NCBI RefSeq assembly: GCF_900114015.1
Contig: NZ_FORN01000019.1
Coordinates: forward strand, 28,251 to 92,250
DNA: 64,000 nt
Direction: 5' to 3'
From: Caulobacter sp. UNC279MFTsu5.1
GTDB taxonomy: Bacteria; Pseudomonadota; Alphaproteobacteria; Caulobacterales; Caulobacteraceae
Position 1 is the stretch's first letter, and every line of letters begins with the position of its first letter. Below the pieces are notes generated by a model. The model was not told the origin of the DNA, searched no databases, and worked only from the letters and a program-made list of their open reading frames with translations. A program made the translations under genes and the position numbers. Positions 8,731 to 18,240 of this stretch are shown piece by piece.

Positions 8731-9573
8731 ATGCTGTCCACGAAATCCATTCCCCTCGCCGTCCTCGGCCTGGTCGCCGTGCTGGGCGCCTGCGAGCGCA
8801 AGGCCGCCCCGCCGCCGAAAACGCCGCCCGCCGCTGCTCCTGTGGCCGCCGCCCCAGCGCCGATGGCGCGCCCCCTGACCTTCGACCAGTCCGACGACGC
8901 GGCCAAGGTCGCCCTGCGCCTGCCGGCCGAGATCGCCAACCATCCCGCCCTGCACGCCCTGCTCTACGACCGCGAGACGGCGGGCCTGAAGGCCTTCGCC
9001 GCCAAGGCCCAGGCCGACCACAAGGCCTCTGACGGCAAGTTCCCCTGGCGGCCCTACAATCGCCAGAGCCAATGGTTCCTGGCCGCCGACGCCGCGCCGC
9101 TGACGGCCCTGCGCGCCCTGTGGTTCGAGGACACCGGCGGGGCGCACCCCAATCACGGCGGCGCGAGCCTGATCTGGGACAGCGCCGCCGACCGCGAGAT
9201 CCAGCCCAAGGCCCTGTTCCGCCCGGACGCCGACATGTCCGCCCTGGACAAGGCGATCTGCGACGCGGTGGCCCAGGCCAAGACTCATCGCGAGGGCGCC
9301 GCGCCCCTCAACGCCATGTTCGCCTGCCCCAAGTGGAGCCAGACCGTGCTGGTCCCGGCCCCGTCGACCGTCCCGGGCAAGATCGGCGGGCTGACGGTAC
9401 TGATCGATCCCTACGTGGTCGGTCCCTATTCCGAGGGCGACTACGAGGTCGTCGTTCCCCTCTCGGCGTTCCAGGCTCTGCTGGCCCCGGCCTATGCCGG
9501 CGCGTTCGGCGACGCCCCGAAGTCGCCGGGCAATCCGGACGGGACGCTCAGCGTGCGGATGGACCTGAAGTAA
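8731..9573 (+). CDS. Lipoprotein with a DUF3298-type domain
   Basis: 280 aa. Signal peptide with lipobox VLGAC (Cys21), a Pro/Ala-rich linker to about residue 48, then a domain whose end (IDPYVVGPYSEGDYEVVVP) matches the DUF3298/RsiV-like fold found in many envelope proteins. Two in-frame ATGs lie 6 nt apart; the second (8731) has an AGGAG 8 nt upstream and the first is too close to it. The exact role is unknown. Confidence 0.82.
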   Translation: MLSTKSIPLAVLGLVAVLGACERKAAPPPKTPPAAAPVAAAPAPMARPLTFDQSDDAAKVALRLPAEIANHPALHALLYDRETAGLKAFAAKAQADHKASDGKFPWRPYNRQSQWFLAADAAPLTALRALWFEDTGGAHPNHGGASLIWDSAADREIQPKALFRPDADMSALDKAICDAVAQAKTHREGAAPLNAMFACPKWSQTVLVPAPSTVPGKIGGLTVLIDPYVVGPYSEGDYEVVVPLSAFQALLAPAYAGAFGDAPKSPGNPDGTLSVRMDLK

Positions 9574-9665
9574 CTTCGGGCGCGCCTCCCCGCGCGCTCG
9601 CCCGACTTAAGGTTGCGCTTGTCACAAACCAGTGCAATCTGGTCCCGTTTTGATCGGGGGATTCC

Positions 9666-10988
9666 ATGCGTAAGTTCTATCTCGCCGCGGCCCTGGCCGC
9701 GGCGGCGACGCCGGTGTGCGCGAGCGACCTGGCCAAGTCGTCGGACGGCTACACCTATTTCAACAAGCCCGGCGCCCAGGTCGCCGTCCATGACGCCGAC
9801 GTCCGCGACTGCAAGGTCAAGGCCGCCCGCCTGCACCAGCCCGACACCAGTCCGCCCGTCTATGCGCCCGGCCTGGCCGGCGCCATCGGGGCGGCGATCG
9901 GCAAGGCCATCGTGATGGCGATGAACGACGCCAAGGCCCGGCCGGTGAACGTCGAGAATTGCATGGTGGTCAAGGGCTGGCGCGTCGTGGCCCTGGACCC
10001 CGTGGCCGGCGAGGCCGCCAGCAAGCTGGACACCGCCGCCAAGGCCGCCCGGATGACGCCGCTGATCAGCGCCGCCGAGCCGGAGGGCACGGTCGTGCGG
10101 GTGTTCGCCAACGACGCCGCCGCCGCCCAGACCGCCGGCATGTTCTCTCCCGCCCGCAACACCATCAAGTCGGCGCTCAGCGTCGAGGCCATGGGCGACC
10201 CGCCCGAGAGCGACAAGCCGACCAAGGAAAAGCCGGCCCCAGCCCCCAAGCTGGCCAAGAGCGCCCGCCCGCCCGCGCCGCTGAAGGCCGAGCAGCTGGG
10301 CGAGATCCCGGCCAATTCGGCGCTGATCGTCGTCAACCTCCAGGGCACGGGCGCGCTGTCGGTGGGCTTCGAGCGCGAAGGTCCCGACGCCAAGACGCCG
10401 GCCTGGGCCGACGGCCGTCCGGGCGGCTTCACGGCCGCCCAGCCGGTCAAGGCCACGGCCACGGCCGGCGGCGCCCAGGGCACGACCCTGGTGTTCGCCG
10501 TGCCCCCCGGCCGCTGGAAGATCGCTCGCCTCAGCGCCGGCCTGTTCACGGTCAGCCTGTGCCTGGGCGCGCCCTCGTTCGAGGTCGCCGCCGGCGAGGT
10601 GGTCTATGCCGGCGCGTTCGACCCCGCCTCGGCGACCAACACCATCGGCCCGGAAATGACCCTGGAGCCCTATCGCGCCGTCTTCCCGGCCCTTTCGGGC
10701 CTAGGCGAGAAGATGCGGCCGGCGTCCTACGTCAACGGCTCCACTGGCCAATGCCAAGGCGCCTACATGTACGCGCTTGAGACCGCTGGCCGGCCGTTCG
10801 CCGAAGGCTACGCCCTGGGCTCCAAGGCCCAGCCGATCCCCACGGCCTCGGCGGGGGTCGCCCCGGCGCCCGAAGCGGCCGTCCCGGCCTCGACGCCGCC
10901 GGTCGACGCCGCGCCGGCGGCCGCCATCACGCCGACCTCGGCTCCGATCGCGCCGACGGCTCCTGCCGCCGCGCCGGCCGCGTCCTAG
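9666..10988 (+). CDS. Unrecognised secreted protein with Ala/Pro-rich tail
   Basis: 440 aa. Signal peptide of about 19 residues ending VCA. Residues 25-90 hold a cysteine-containing segment and a glycine/alanine membrane-like stretch (AGAIGAAIGKAIVMA); a Lys/Pro/Ala-rich linker spans about 175-205; a beta-rich domain follows; and the last 50 residues are almost only Ala, Pro, Thr and Ser. No family recognised. The next gene starts 7 bp after its stop, so the two probably act together. The RBS GATCGGGGG lies upstream of the ATG. Confidence 0.75.
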   Translation: MRKFYLAAALAAAATPVCASDLAKSSDGYTYFNKPGAQVAVHDADVRDCKVKAARLHQPDTSPPVYAPGLAGAIGAAIGKAIVMAMNDAKARPVNVENCMVVKGWRVVALDPVAGEAASKLDTAAKAARMTPLISAAEPEGTVVRVFANDAAAAQTAGMFSPARNTIKSALSVEAMGDPPESDKPTKEKPAPAPKLAKSARPPAPLKAEQLGEIPANSALIVVNLQGTGALSVGFEREGPDAKTPAWADGRPGGFTAAQPVKATATAGGAQGTTLVFAVPPGRWKIARLSAGLFTVSLCLGAPSFEVAAGEVVYAGAFDPASATNTIGPEMTLEPYRAVFPALSGLGEKMRPASYVNGSTGQCQGAYMYALETAGRPFAEGYALGSKAQPIPTASAGVAPAPEAAVPASTPPVDAAPAAAITPTSAPIAPTAPAAAPAAS

Positions 10989-10995
10989 GTCGGCC

Positions 10996-12561
10996 ATGGC
11001 TCCGATCCCGCGCCGGCGGTCGCCCTGGGCGATCGCCGGCCTGGTGTCGCTGACCGGCGCGGCCAGCGCGGTCGCCGCCTCCAGCTACCGATACCAGCCG
11101 CTAATCTATGGCTCGCCGCCGGCCGTCTATTCGTACGGCGCGGCGGGCGAGACCGCGCGGATGCCGATGTCCCTGACCGACGCGGCGCCGACCGCCGTCG
11201 AGGGCGAGGTGTCCCGGGACGGGGTGATCGCCCAGCATGTGCTGCGGGTCGATCAGGCCCGCGTGCTGACCAGCCCGGTCCAGGGCCGCTTCCGCGAGAT
11301 CCCGGCCGGCACGCCCCTGGCCCGGGTCGAGGTGGCCAGCCAAGCCGGGCTGGTCGTCTGGTGCGACCTGCGGGCCAACACCAAGTGGACCAGCCGCGGT
11401 TCGTTCGAGTGCCTGACCGACACCAAGGGGACCGGCGCCTTCGACCAGGGCTGGGCCGGGCTTTCGGCCTACTATTTCGCCGCGGCCGGCTTCAACGTAG
11501 TCGGCTCGCCCCGCACCCTGGCCGGCAAGGCGACCTGGCGCGAGGCCCGGCCCGACGAACATCCGACCCTGCTCCTGGGTTTCCAGTGGTGCGACGGCGA
11601 CGGGGTGAAGAAGCCCGCCCGCTTCGCCCGCGCCCTGCAGGCCGGTGGCGACACCCGCTGGTTCGTGGCCGGCGCCTATTGCCAGGGCGGCGCGACCGCT
11701 CCCCTCGGCGGCGGATCCTTCGACCTGGGTCCGCTGAAGGTGACGGCCTCGACCGGCGCGACGCCGGGCGCGCTGCGCTACAGGGTCGAGGGCCGCCTGC
11801 CGCCCGCGTCCCTGCCCCAGCCCGTGCTGTCGGGCCTGGCCGACCTGTCGGCCGCGCCGCCTCCCAAGGTCGACCGGGCCGTCGTCCCGCCCGCGCCCGA
11901 GCTGTCCCTGAAGCCGCTGGTCGCGGCCGGCGCGGCCCCGGTCGTCGTCGCCGGCGACGTCGCCAAGGGCCAGCCGTTCTTCACGGTGGGCGTGCGCCAC
12001 GGCGTGACCGGCGTGCTCAGGCAGGAGGTGCGCGGCAAGGGCTGGTTCTTCGACAAGGCCCTGCCGGTCGGCCAGCCCCTCTACGGCGTGCCGATGGCCG
12101 GCGCCGGGACGACGGGCCTGGTCTGGTGCGCCCCGCGCCAGGACGACAAGCCGAAGGGCAAGTCGCCCACCCGTTGGGCCGCCGCCTGCCTGCCGCAGAG
12201 CGCCACCCAGGCCAACTGGGTCGAGGCCCAGACGGCAATGATGAGCGTCAACCTGTCGTGGTTCTACGGCAGCCGCACCACCAACGCCCTGGACGTCGAG
12301 CGCGGCCCGATCGACCTGCCGCCGATGACCCTTTCCTACGTCTTCGCCGGCTGGAGCGAGCAAGGCTCGCTGATGCTGGAGGTCCGCCTGGACTGGGGCG
12401 AAGGCCCGCAGCTGTTGCGCGCCCTGCGCGTCGCGCCGGGGGCGGACGGGGTGGTGACGGTCAGGACCATGGACGGCGCGATCGGCGTACGGCGGGCCGG
12501 TGACACGGCTCGGGCGGAAGCGCTCAGGCCGCTCCGCACCGAGGCCGAGGTCGTCTACTAG
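10996..12561 (+). CDS. Unrecognised exported protein, partner of the preceding gene
   Basis: 521 aa from the ATG at 10996, seven bases after the previous stop. The N-terminus (RRR, hydrophobic WAIAGLVSLTGAASAVAAS) looks like a signal peptide or membrane anchor. The rest is beta-rich with a repeated theme of 'gly-x-leu-val-W-C' segments (GLVVWCDLR, LVWCAPRQD) and paired cysteines, suggesting a duplicated extracytoplasmic domain. No family recognised. The open frame extends upstream into the previous gene, but that part is a shadow of its Ala/Pro tail. Confidence 0.72.
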   Translation: MAPIPRRRSPWAIAGLVSLTGAASAVAASSYRYQPLIYGSPPAVYSYGAAGETARMPMSLTDAAPTAVEGEVSRDGVIAQHVLRVDQARVLTSPVQGRFREIPAGTPLARVEVASQAGLVVWCDLRANTKWTSRGSFECLTDTKGTGAFDQGWAGLSAYYFAAAGFNVVGSPRTLAGKATWREARPDEHPTLLLGFQWCDGDGVKKPARFARALQAGGDTRWFVAGAYCQGGATAPLGGGSFDLGPLKVTASTGATPGALRYRVEGRLPPASLPQPVLSGLADLSAAPPPKVDRAVVPPAPELSLKPLVAAGAAPVVVAGDVAKGQPFFTVGVRHGVTGVLRQEVRGKGWFFDKALPVGQPLYGVPMAGAGTTGLVWCAPRQDDKPKGKSPTRWAAACLPQSATQANWVEAQTAMMSVNLSWFYGSRTTNALDVERGPIDLPPMTLSYVFAGWSEQGSLMLEVRLDWGEGPQLLRALRVAPGADGVVTVRTMDGAIGVRRAGDTARAEALRPLRTEAEVVY

Positions 12562-12586
12562 ACGATCGTCAGGAGTTTCAACCGCA

Positions 12587-13084
12587 ATGTCATATGTCTG
12601 CAGTCAGTGCGGCGTCGCCCACGAGGACCTTCCGGTCTGGGCCTGTCGCGCGCCCGATCTCTGGGCGACCGCCAGCGAGCAGGAACGCGAACAGGACTTC
12701 CGCCTGAGCGACGATTTCTGCAGCTTCCGCGACGAGCACTACTTCATTCGCTGCGTATTGCAAATTCCGATCACGGACTCCGAAACCGAGGTCTTCGAGT
12801 TTGGGGTCTGGAGCACGCTCAGCGCCGAGAATTTCCGCCGCTACTACGACACGTTCGACGACACCGACCAATCGAAGCTCGGTCCGATGTTCGGATGGTT
12901 CGCCAATCGGCTCGGCGGCTATCCCGACACCTTGAGCCTGGCCTGCGACGTGCTGCCCCAGGACAATCGCAAACGTCCGCTGATCAGGTTCCACGAAGCC
13001 GACCACCCGCTTGTCCTGCAACAGCAGGAAGGGGTCACGCTGCGGGAAGCCATCGACTATCTGCACGCGCGAGGCGCGCTCTAG
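12587..13084 (+). CDS. DUF2199-family protein
   Basis: 165 aa starting MSYVCSQCGVAHEDLPVW, a CxxC mini-zinc motif typical of DUF2199 proteins, followed by a conserved acidic body and LREAIDYLHARG at the end. Function unknown. The ATG at 12587 has an AGGAG 12 nt upstream. The gene follows the secreted pair after 25 bp and ends 7 bp from the convergent pccB stop. Its GC content looks a little lower than that of its neighbours. Confidence 0.85.
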   Translation: MSYVCSQCGVAHEDLPVWACRAPDLWATASEQEREQDFRLSDDFCSFRDEHYFIRCVLQIPITDSETEVFEFGVWSTLSAENFRRYYDTFDDTDQSKLGPMFGWFANRLGGYPDTLSLACDVLPQDNRKRPLIRFHEADHPLVLQQQEGVTLREAIDYLHARGAL

Positions 13085-13091
13085 CCGCCCT

Positions 13092-14624
13092 CTAGAGCGG
13101 AATGTTGTCGTGCTTCTTCCAGGGGTTCGACAGTTCCTTGCCCTTCAGGCTCTTCAGCGCCCGGACGATGCGGCGGCGGGTGCCGTGGGGCATGATTACG
13201 TCGTCGATATAGCCCCTGGAGGCGGCCACGAACGGGTTGGCGAAGCGGTCCTTGTACTCGGCCTCGCGAGCGGCCAGGGCCTGCGGATCCTTGGCCTCCT
13301 GGCGGAAGATGATCTCCACAGCCCCCTTGGCGCCCATGACCGCGATCTCGGCGGTGGGCCAGGCGTAGTTGAAGTCGCCGCGCAGGTGCTTGGAGCTCAT
13401 CACGTCATAGGCCCCGCCATAGGCCTTACGGGTGATCAGGGTGATCTTCGGCACCGTGGCCTCGGCATAGGCGAACAACAGCTTGGCGCCGTGCTTGATC
13501 AGGCCGCCGTACTCCTGCTTGGTGCCCGGCATGAAGCCCGGCACGTCCACGAGCGTGATGATCGGGATGTTGAAAGCGTCGCAGAACCGCACGAAGCGGG
13601 CGGCCTTGCGGCTGGAGTCGATGTCCAGCACGCCCGCCAGCACCTGCGGCTGGTTGGCGACGACGCCGACGCTTTCCCCGTCCATGCGGGCGAAGCCGCA
13701 GACGATGTTCTTGGCCCACTCGCTTGAGATCTCGAAGAAATCGGCCTCGTCGACGATCTTCAGGATCAGTTCCTTCATGTCGTAGGGCTTGCCCGGATCG
13801 CTGGGGATCAGGCTGTCGAGGCTGGGCTCGGCGCGGTAGGCCTCGTCGAAGCTCTCGCGCTCGGGCGCGGTCTCGCGGTTGGACGAGGGCAGGAAGTCGA
13901 TCAGGCGGCGCACCTGGGTCAGGGCCTCCAGGTCGTTCTCGAACGCCCCCTCGGCCACGCCCGACTTGGACGCGTGCACCCGCGCCCCGCCCAGCTCCTC
14001 GGCGGTGACCACCTCGTTGGTGACGGTCCGGACCACGTCCGGGCCGGTCACGAACATGTAGCTGGTGTCCTTCACCATGAAGATGAAGTCGGTCATGGCG
14101 GGGCTGTAGACGTCGCCGCCGGCGCAGGGGCCCATGATCACGCTGATCTGCGGCACCACGCCCGAGGCCATGACGTTTTCCAGGAAGATGTCGGCGTAGC
14201 CCGCCAGGCTGTCGACGCCCTCCTGGATCCTCGCCCCGCCGGCGTCGAACAGGCCGATGATCGGCGCGCCGACCTTCATGGCCTGGCGCTGGACCTTGAC
14301 GATCTTGGCCGCGTGGGCGCCCGACAGGCTGCCGCCGAACACCGTGAAATCCTTGGAGAAGACGTAGACGACCTTGCCGTTGATCGTGCCCCAGCCGGTG
14401 ACGACGCCGTCGCCGGGCACCTTCTGCTCGGCCATGCCGAACTCGACGCCGCGGTGCTCGACGAACATGTCGAACTCCTCGAACGAGCCTTCGTCGAGCA
14501 GCAGGTCGATCCGCTCGCGCGCCGTCAGCTTGCCCTTGGCGTGCTGGGCGGCCACCCGCGCCTCGCCGCCGCCGGCCCGGGCCTGCTCACGACGACGGTC
14601 GAGTTCCTCGAGAATATGCTGCAC
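13092..14624 (-). CDS. pccB: Propionyl-CoA carboxylase beta subunit
   Basis: 510 aa carboxyltransferase subunit. It has the CT-domain blocks [20 protein letters not shown] near the N-terminus, [16 protein letters not shown] mid-protein and [15 protein letters not shown] in the second half. With the biotinylated alpha chain (not in this window) it carboxylates propionyl-CoA to methylmalonyl-CoA. I chose the GTG at 14624 because GGGGAG lies 7 nt upstream and the protein then begins [11 protein letters not shown] as in the family. The GTG at 14648 would add eight residues and has no such site. Confidence 0.93.
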   Translation of the reverse strand: MQHILEELDRRREQARAGGGEARVAAQHAKGKLTARERIDLLLDEGSFEEFDMFVEHRGVEFGMAEQKVPGDGVVTGWGTINGKVVYVFSKDFTVFGGSLSGAHAAKIVKVQRQAMKVGAPIIGLFDAGGARIQEGVDSLAGYADIFLENVMASGVVPQISVIMGPCAGGDVYSPAMTDFIFMVKDTSYMFVTGPDVVRTVTNEVVTAEELGGARVHASKSGVAEGAFENDLEALTQVRRLIDFLPSSNRETAPERESFDEAYRAEPSLDSLIPSDPGKPYDMKELILKIVDEADFFEISSEWAKNIVCGFARMDGESVGVVANQPQVLAGVLDIDSSRKAARFVRFCDAFNIPIITLVDVPGFMPGTKQEYGGLIKHGAKLLFAYAEATVPKITLITRKAYGGAYDVMSSKHLRGDFNYAWPTAEIAVMGAKGAVEIIFRQEAKDPQALAAREAEYKDRFANPFVAASRGYIDDVIMPHGTRRRIVRALKSLKGKELSNPWKKHDNIPL

Positions 14625-14753
14625 GCGGACGCTCCCCTGCTCTCTCACCTGGGCGGTTTTTCCACCTTATGGGCCGAGCCCTAATGGCGCGAGCTTTCCG
14701 TGGCAAGGCGTACCCTGGGGCAGCGCGGCCATGATCCTCGTTCGGCCGCGGCC

Positions 14754-15506
14754 TCAGCGGCGCAGCGCGGCGAACCAGCGCTCCAACACCTCCGCCTCGA
14801 CCGCCAGGGCCTCGGCGCGGGCGGCCGCCTCGGCGTCCTGGCCCCAGGTCTGCGCCTGGAAGATCTCCTCCAGCCGCGACAGGTCCAGGGCCTTGCGGCC
14901 GGTGACCTTGCCCGCCCGCAGCGCTAGGGCCAGGACGGTCGAGCCGAACAGGCCCGCGCCATAGGCCACGCCGGCCAGGGTGAAGTCGTCCATCGTCAGG
15001 GCCAGGCCCTCGACGCTGGCCAGGGCGGCCGGCGGCTGGGCCGTGTGAATCACGCCGGACGCGGGCGTCAGGTGAACATCCAGCTCGGCCCGGGCCCAGT
15101 CCAGCATGGCGCCCCAGTCGCGCTTCTGGCGCTCGACCAGCGGCGTGGGATGGTCGGCCCAGTAGCAGAGCAGGTCCGAGCCGGCATAGGCCGCGACCTC
15201 GGCGGCCACCTCGGCCCGGGTCTCGCGGATCCGGTCGATGGCGGTGAAGGCCAGGCGGGTGGCGGGCATGGCCGTCGAGTCGATCACCTCGACCTGGGCC
15301 TCCCATTCGGCGGCGACCAGCTGGGCCAGGGCCAGGGTCGGCAGCGCCAGCGGCGACTTGGCCGGCGACTTGGGCGTGCGGCCGTCCAGCAGCACGGCGA
15401 AACCGCCGTCCGCCGGCCCCGCCGTGGCGGCCTTGTAGAAGCGGCGGGGACGTTGCAGCAGGTCGGGCTTGTCGGCCAAGGCGAGACTTCTTTTCGGTCC
15501 GGACAT
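14754..15506 (-). CDS. ATP12-family F1-ATPase assembly chaperone
   Basis: 250 aa. It starts MSGPKRSLALADKPDLLQRP, then a typical ATP12 N-domain (RFYKAA..., FAVLLDGRTPKSPAK, LAQLVAAEWEAQ) and a helical C-domain with ERQKRDWGAMLDW and VYGAG-like segments. ATP12 proteins bind the F1 alpha subunit during ATP synthase assembly and are typical of alphaproteobacteria and mitochondria. The start at 15506 gives the family N-terminus. It lies 129 bp upstream of pccB on the same strand. Confidence 0.9.
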   Translation of the reverse strand: MSGPKRSLALADKPDLLQRPRRFYKAATAGPADGGFAVLLDGRTPKSPAKSPLALPTLALAQLVAAEWEAQVEVIDSTAMPATRLAFTAIDRIRETRAEVAAEVAAYAGSDLLCYWADHPTPLVERQKRDWGAMLDWARAELDVHLTPASGVIHTAQPPAALASVEGLALTMDDFTLAGVAYGAGLFGSTVLALALRAGKVTGRKALDLSRLEEIFQAQTWGQDAEAAARAEALAVEAEVLERWFAALRR

Positions 15507-15586
15507 CAAAACAGCGATTTCGAGCCGTTGAATGATCAAACAACGCGCCCAAGGCAAGAGAGGGCGAGGCAACGGAGCGAAACGGC

Positions 15587-16969
15587 GTGAGCCTGCCCTC
15601 CAACGACATGATGGCGGCCATCGCCGCGACCCGTTTCGGCCTGGGCGCGCGTCCCGGCGAGATCGATGCGGCGCGGGGCGACCCGCGCGGCTTCCTGGCG
15701 GCCCAGATCCGTCCCGAAGGCGCCGACCAGCCGCGGGGCGGCGAAGGCTCGGCCCAGCGCCTGGCGCAGGTCAGCGACTACCAAATGCAGAAGCGCGACG
15801 CCAAGATGGCGGGAGACCCCAAGAGCCCGCCGGTCAGGGACCTCCAGAAGGACCTGCGCGCCCAGGCCGGCGACGACTTCCTTGCCCGGGCCCGGCTGGG
15901 CGCGGCGACCGATGCGGCGTTCCGCGAGCGCTGGGCGCTGTTCTGGGCCAACCACTTCACCGTCTCGTCCACCAGCCTGGCCGTCGCCGCGGTGGCGGGG
16001 CCGTTCGAGCAGGAGGCGATCCGCCCGCACGTCTTCGGCCGGTTCGAGGACCTGCTGGTCGCCTCGTCCACCCATCCGGCCATGCTGCTGTATCTGGACC
16101 AGGCCCAGTCGCTCGGTCCCGACAGCCGGGCGGCGCAGTATCAGCGCAAGACCGGCAAGACGGCCGGCGGGCTGAACGAGAACCTGGCCCGCGAGATCCT
16201 GGAGCTGCACACGGTCGGGGTCGACGCCGGCTACGGCCAGGCCGACGTCACCGAGTTCGCCCGGGCCATGACCGGCTTCAGCGTCGGCCGGCCGCGGGAT
16301 CCCAGCCCGCACCAGTTCCTGTTCCGCGACAACGCCCACGAGCCGGGCGCGCGGACGGTGATGGGCCGGCGTTATCCGCAGGACGGCCAGGCCCAGGCCC
16401 TGGCGGTGATGCGCGACCTAGCGGCCAGCCCCCACACCGCCCGCCACGTCGCGACCAAGCTGGCCGCCCACTTCGTCAGCGATGTCCCGCCGCCGGCCCT
16501 CGTGGCGCGGTTGGAAAAGACCTATCTCGACAGCAATGGCCGCCTGGACGACATGGCCCGCGCCCTGGTCGCCGCGCCCGAGGCCTGGGACCCCGCTCCC
16601 GTCAAGTTCAAGACCCCCTACGAGTTCGCGATCTCGACCTGGCGGGCCGTGGACGCCCAGCCGTCGGGGATCGACAAGCTGGCGCCGGTGCTGACGGGCC
16701 TGGGCCAGAAGCCGTTCTCGCCCCCCTCCCCCAAGGGCTGGGCCGACGAGGCCCAGGTCTGGTGCGCGCCGGACGCCCTGATCAAGCGCCTGCGGTTCAG
16801 CGAAGGGTTCGCCGCCGTGGTCGCCGACCGTCTGGACCCGAACCTCCTCGCCCAAACCGCCTTGGGCGCACGCCTGACCCCGCCGGTCGCCAAGGCGGTG
16901 GCCCGGGCCGAGACTCGCCGCGAGGCCGTGGCGCTGCTGTTGATGAGCCCGGAGTTCCAACGCCGATGA
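15587..16969 (+). CDS. DUF1800-family protein
   Basis: 460 aa with the DUF1800 pattern: ATRFGLGARPGEID at the N-terminus, FWANHFTVSS, ENLAREILELHTVGVDAGYGQADV and ALVAAPEAWDP. It begins with GTG at 15587, with GGAG 9 nt upstream. The family is nearly always followed by a DUF1501 gene, as here, with an ATGA overlap. The function is unknown; secreted or envelope roles have been suggested for the pair. Confidence 0.93.
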   Translation: MSLPSNDMMAAIAATRFGLGARPGEIDAARGDPRGFLAAQIRPEGADQPRGGEGSAQRLAQVSDYQMQKRDAKMAGDPKSPPVRDLQKDLRAQAGDDFLARARLGAATDAAFRERWALFWANHFTVSSTSLAVAAVAGPFEQEAIRPHVFGRFEDLLVASSTHPAMLLYLDQAQSLGPDSRAAQYQRKTGKTAGGLNENLAREILELHTVGVDAGYGQADVTEFARAMTGFSVGRPRDPSPHQFLFRDNAHEPGARTVMGRRYPQDGQAQALAVMRDLAASPHTARHVATKLAAHFVSDVPPPALVARLEKTYLDSNGRLDDMARALVAAPEAWDPAPVKFKTPYEFAISTWRAVDAQPSGIDKLAPVLTGLGQKPFSPPSPKGWADEAQVWCAPDALIKRLRFSEGFAAVVADRLDPNLLAQTALGARLTPPVAKAVARAETRREAVALLLMSPEFQRR

Positions 16970-18240
16970 CCGCTCAAGTCTCCCGCCGCTCGCTGCTGCT
17001 GCAGGCCGCCGGCCTGGGCGTTTCCGTTAGCTTCCTGGGCGGATCGGCCTTCGCCGCCGCCGACGGGCCGATGGCCCGGCGCAAGATGGTGGTGGTCATC
17101 TGCCGGGGCGGCATGGACGGTCTCACCGTCAGCCCGCCGATCGGCGATCCCGACTATGCGGCCCTGCGCGGCGCGGTGGCGGTGACGCCCGACCAGGCGC
17201 TGAAGCTGGACGGGACCTTCGGCCTGCATCCGGCCCTGGAGTCGGTCCACGCCCTGGCGCTGAAGGGCCAGGCCCGCGTCGCCCCGGCCATCGCCAGCCC
17301 CGACCGCGCCCGCTCGCATTTCGAGGCCCAGGACGTGCTGGAGACCGGCGCGGCCCAGGTCTATGGCGTCAGCACCGGCTGGCTGAACCGCACCCTGGAG
17401 GTCCTGGGGCCGTCCAAGGTCGAGGGCCTGTCGGTGGGCGCCACCGCACCGCTGATTTTGCGCGGCAAGGTCCAGGCCGCCAGCTGGTCGCCGGGCAAGG
17501 GCGTCGACGAGACCGGCCGCCTGCCCACCCTGCTGCAGGATCTCTACAAGGCCGACCCGCTGATGGGCCCGGCCTTCGCGCGCGGCCTGGAGACCGAGGT
17601 CATGGCCCAGGCGGCGACGACCGCGCTCGCCCCGACGCCCGTCTCGGCCCCGATGTCGCCGGGCGCGGCGCCGCAGGTCATGGCTCCGCCGGCCATGGCC
17701 CCGAACGCCCAGGCCATCGCCGGCCAGCGCCAGGGCCGCGAGGCCGCGCGCAAGCTGGGCGCGACCCTGGCCGGGTTCATGGTGCAGGAGGGCGGGCCGC
17801 GCATCGCCGCCGTCTCGCTGGACGGCTGGGACACCCACGCCGGCCAGGTCGGCCAGCTGAACACCCGCCTGTCCTATCTGGACGCGGTGCTGGACGGGCT
17901 GAACACCGGCCTCGGCGACGCGTGGCGCGACACCGTGGTGGTGGCGGCCACCGAGTTCGGCCGCACCGCCCGGGCCAACGGCACCGGCGGCACCGACCAC
18001 GGCACCGGCTCGACCGCCCTGGTGCTGGGCGGCGGCCTCAAGCCTGGCGGCATTATCGGCGACTGGCCCACCCTGAAACAGGAGGCCCTGTTCGAGAACC
18101 GCGACGTGCGCCCCACCCTCGACATGCGCGGCCTGTTCAAGGGCGTGCTGGCCGACCACATGGGCGTCGACCGCGCGGCCCTGGAGACCAAGGTGTTCCC
18201 GAACAGCGCCGACGCCAAGGCGGTGACGGGGCTGGTCTAG
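16966..18240 (+). CDS. DUF1501-family protein with Tat signal
   Basis: 424 aa. The twin-arginine signal [18 protein letters not shown] at residues 6-23 points to Tat export of a folded protein. The body belongs to the DUF1501/alkaline-phosphatase-like superfamily ([38 protein letters not shown]). Coupled to the DUF1800 gene by a 4-nt overlap. Its stop shares bases with the stop of the convergent c-di-GMP gene (CTAG at 18237-18240). Confidence 0.93.
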   Translation: MTAQVSRRSLLLQAAGLGVSVSFLGGSAFAAADGPMARRKMVVVICRGGMDGLTVSPPIGDPDYAALRGAVAVTPDQALKLDGTFGLHPALESVHALALKGQARVAPAIASPDRARSHFEAQDVLETGAAQVYGVSTGWLNRTLEVLGPSKVEGLSVGATAPLILRGKVQAASWSPGKGVDETGRLPTLLQDLYKADPLMGPAFARGLETEVMAQAATTALAPTPVSAPMSPGAAPQVMAPPAMAPNAQAIAGQRQGREAARKLGATLAGFMVQEGGPRIAAVSLDGWDTHAGQVGQLNTRLSYLDAVLDGLNTGLGDAWRDTVVVAATEFGRTARANGTGGTDHGTGSTALVLGGGLKPGGIIGDWPTLKQEALFENRDVRPTLDMRGLFKGVLADHMGVDRAALETKVFPNSADAKAVTGLV

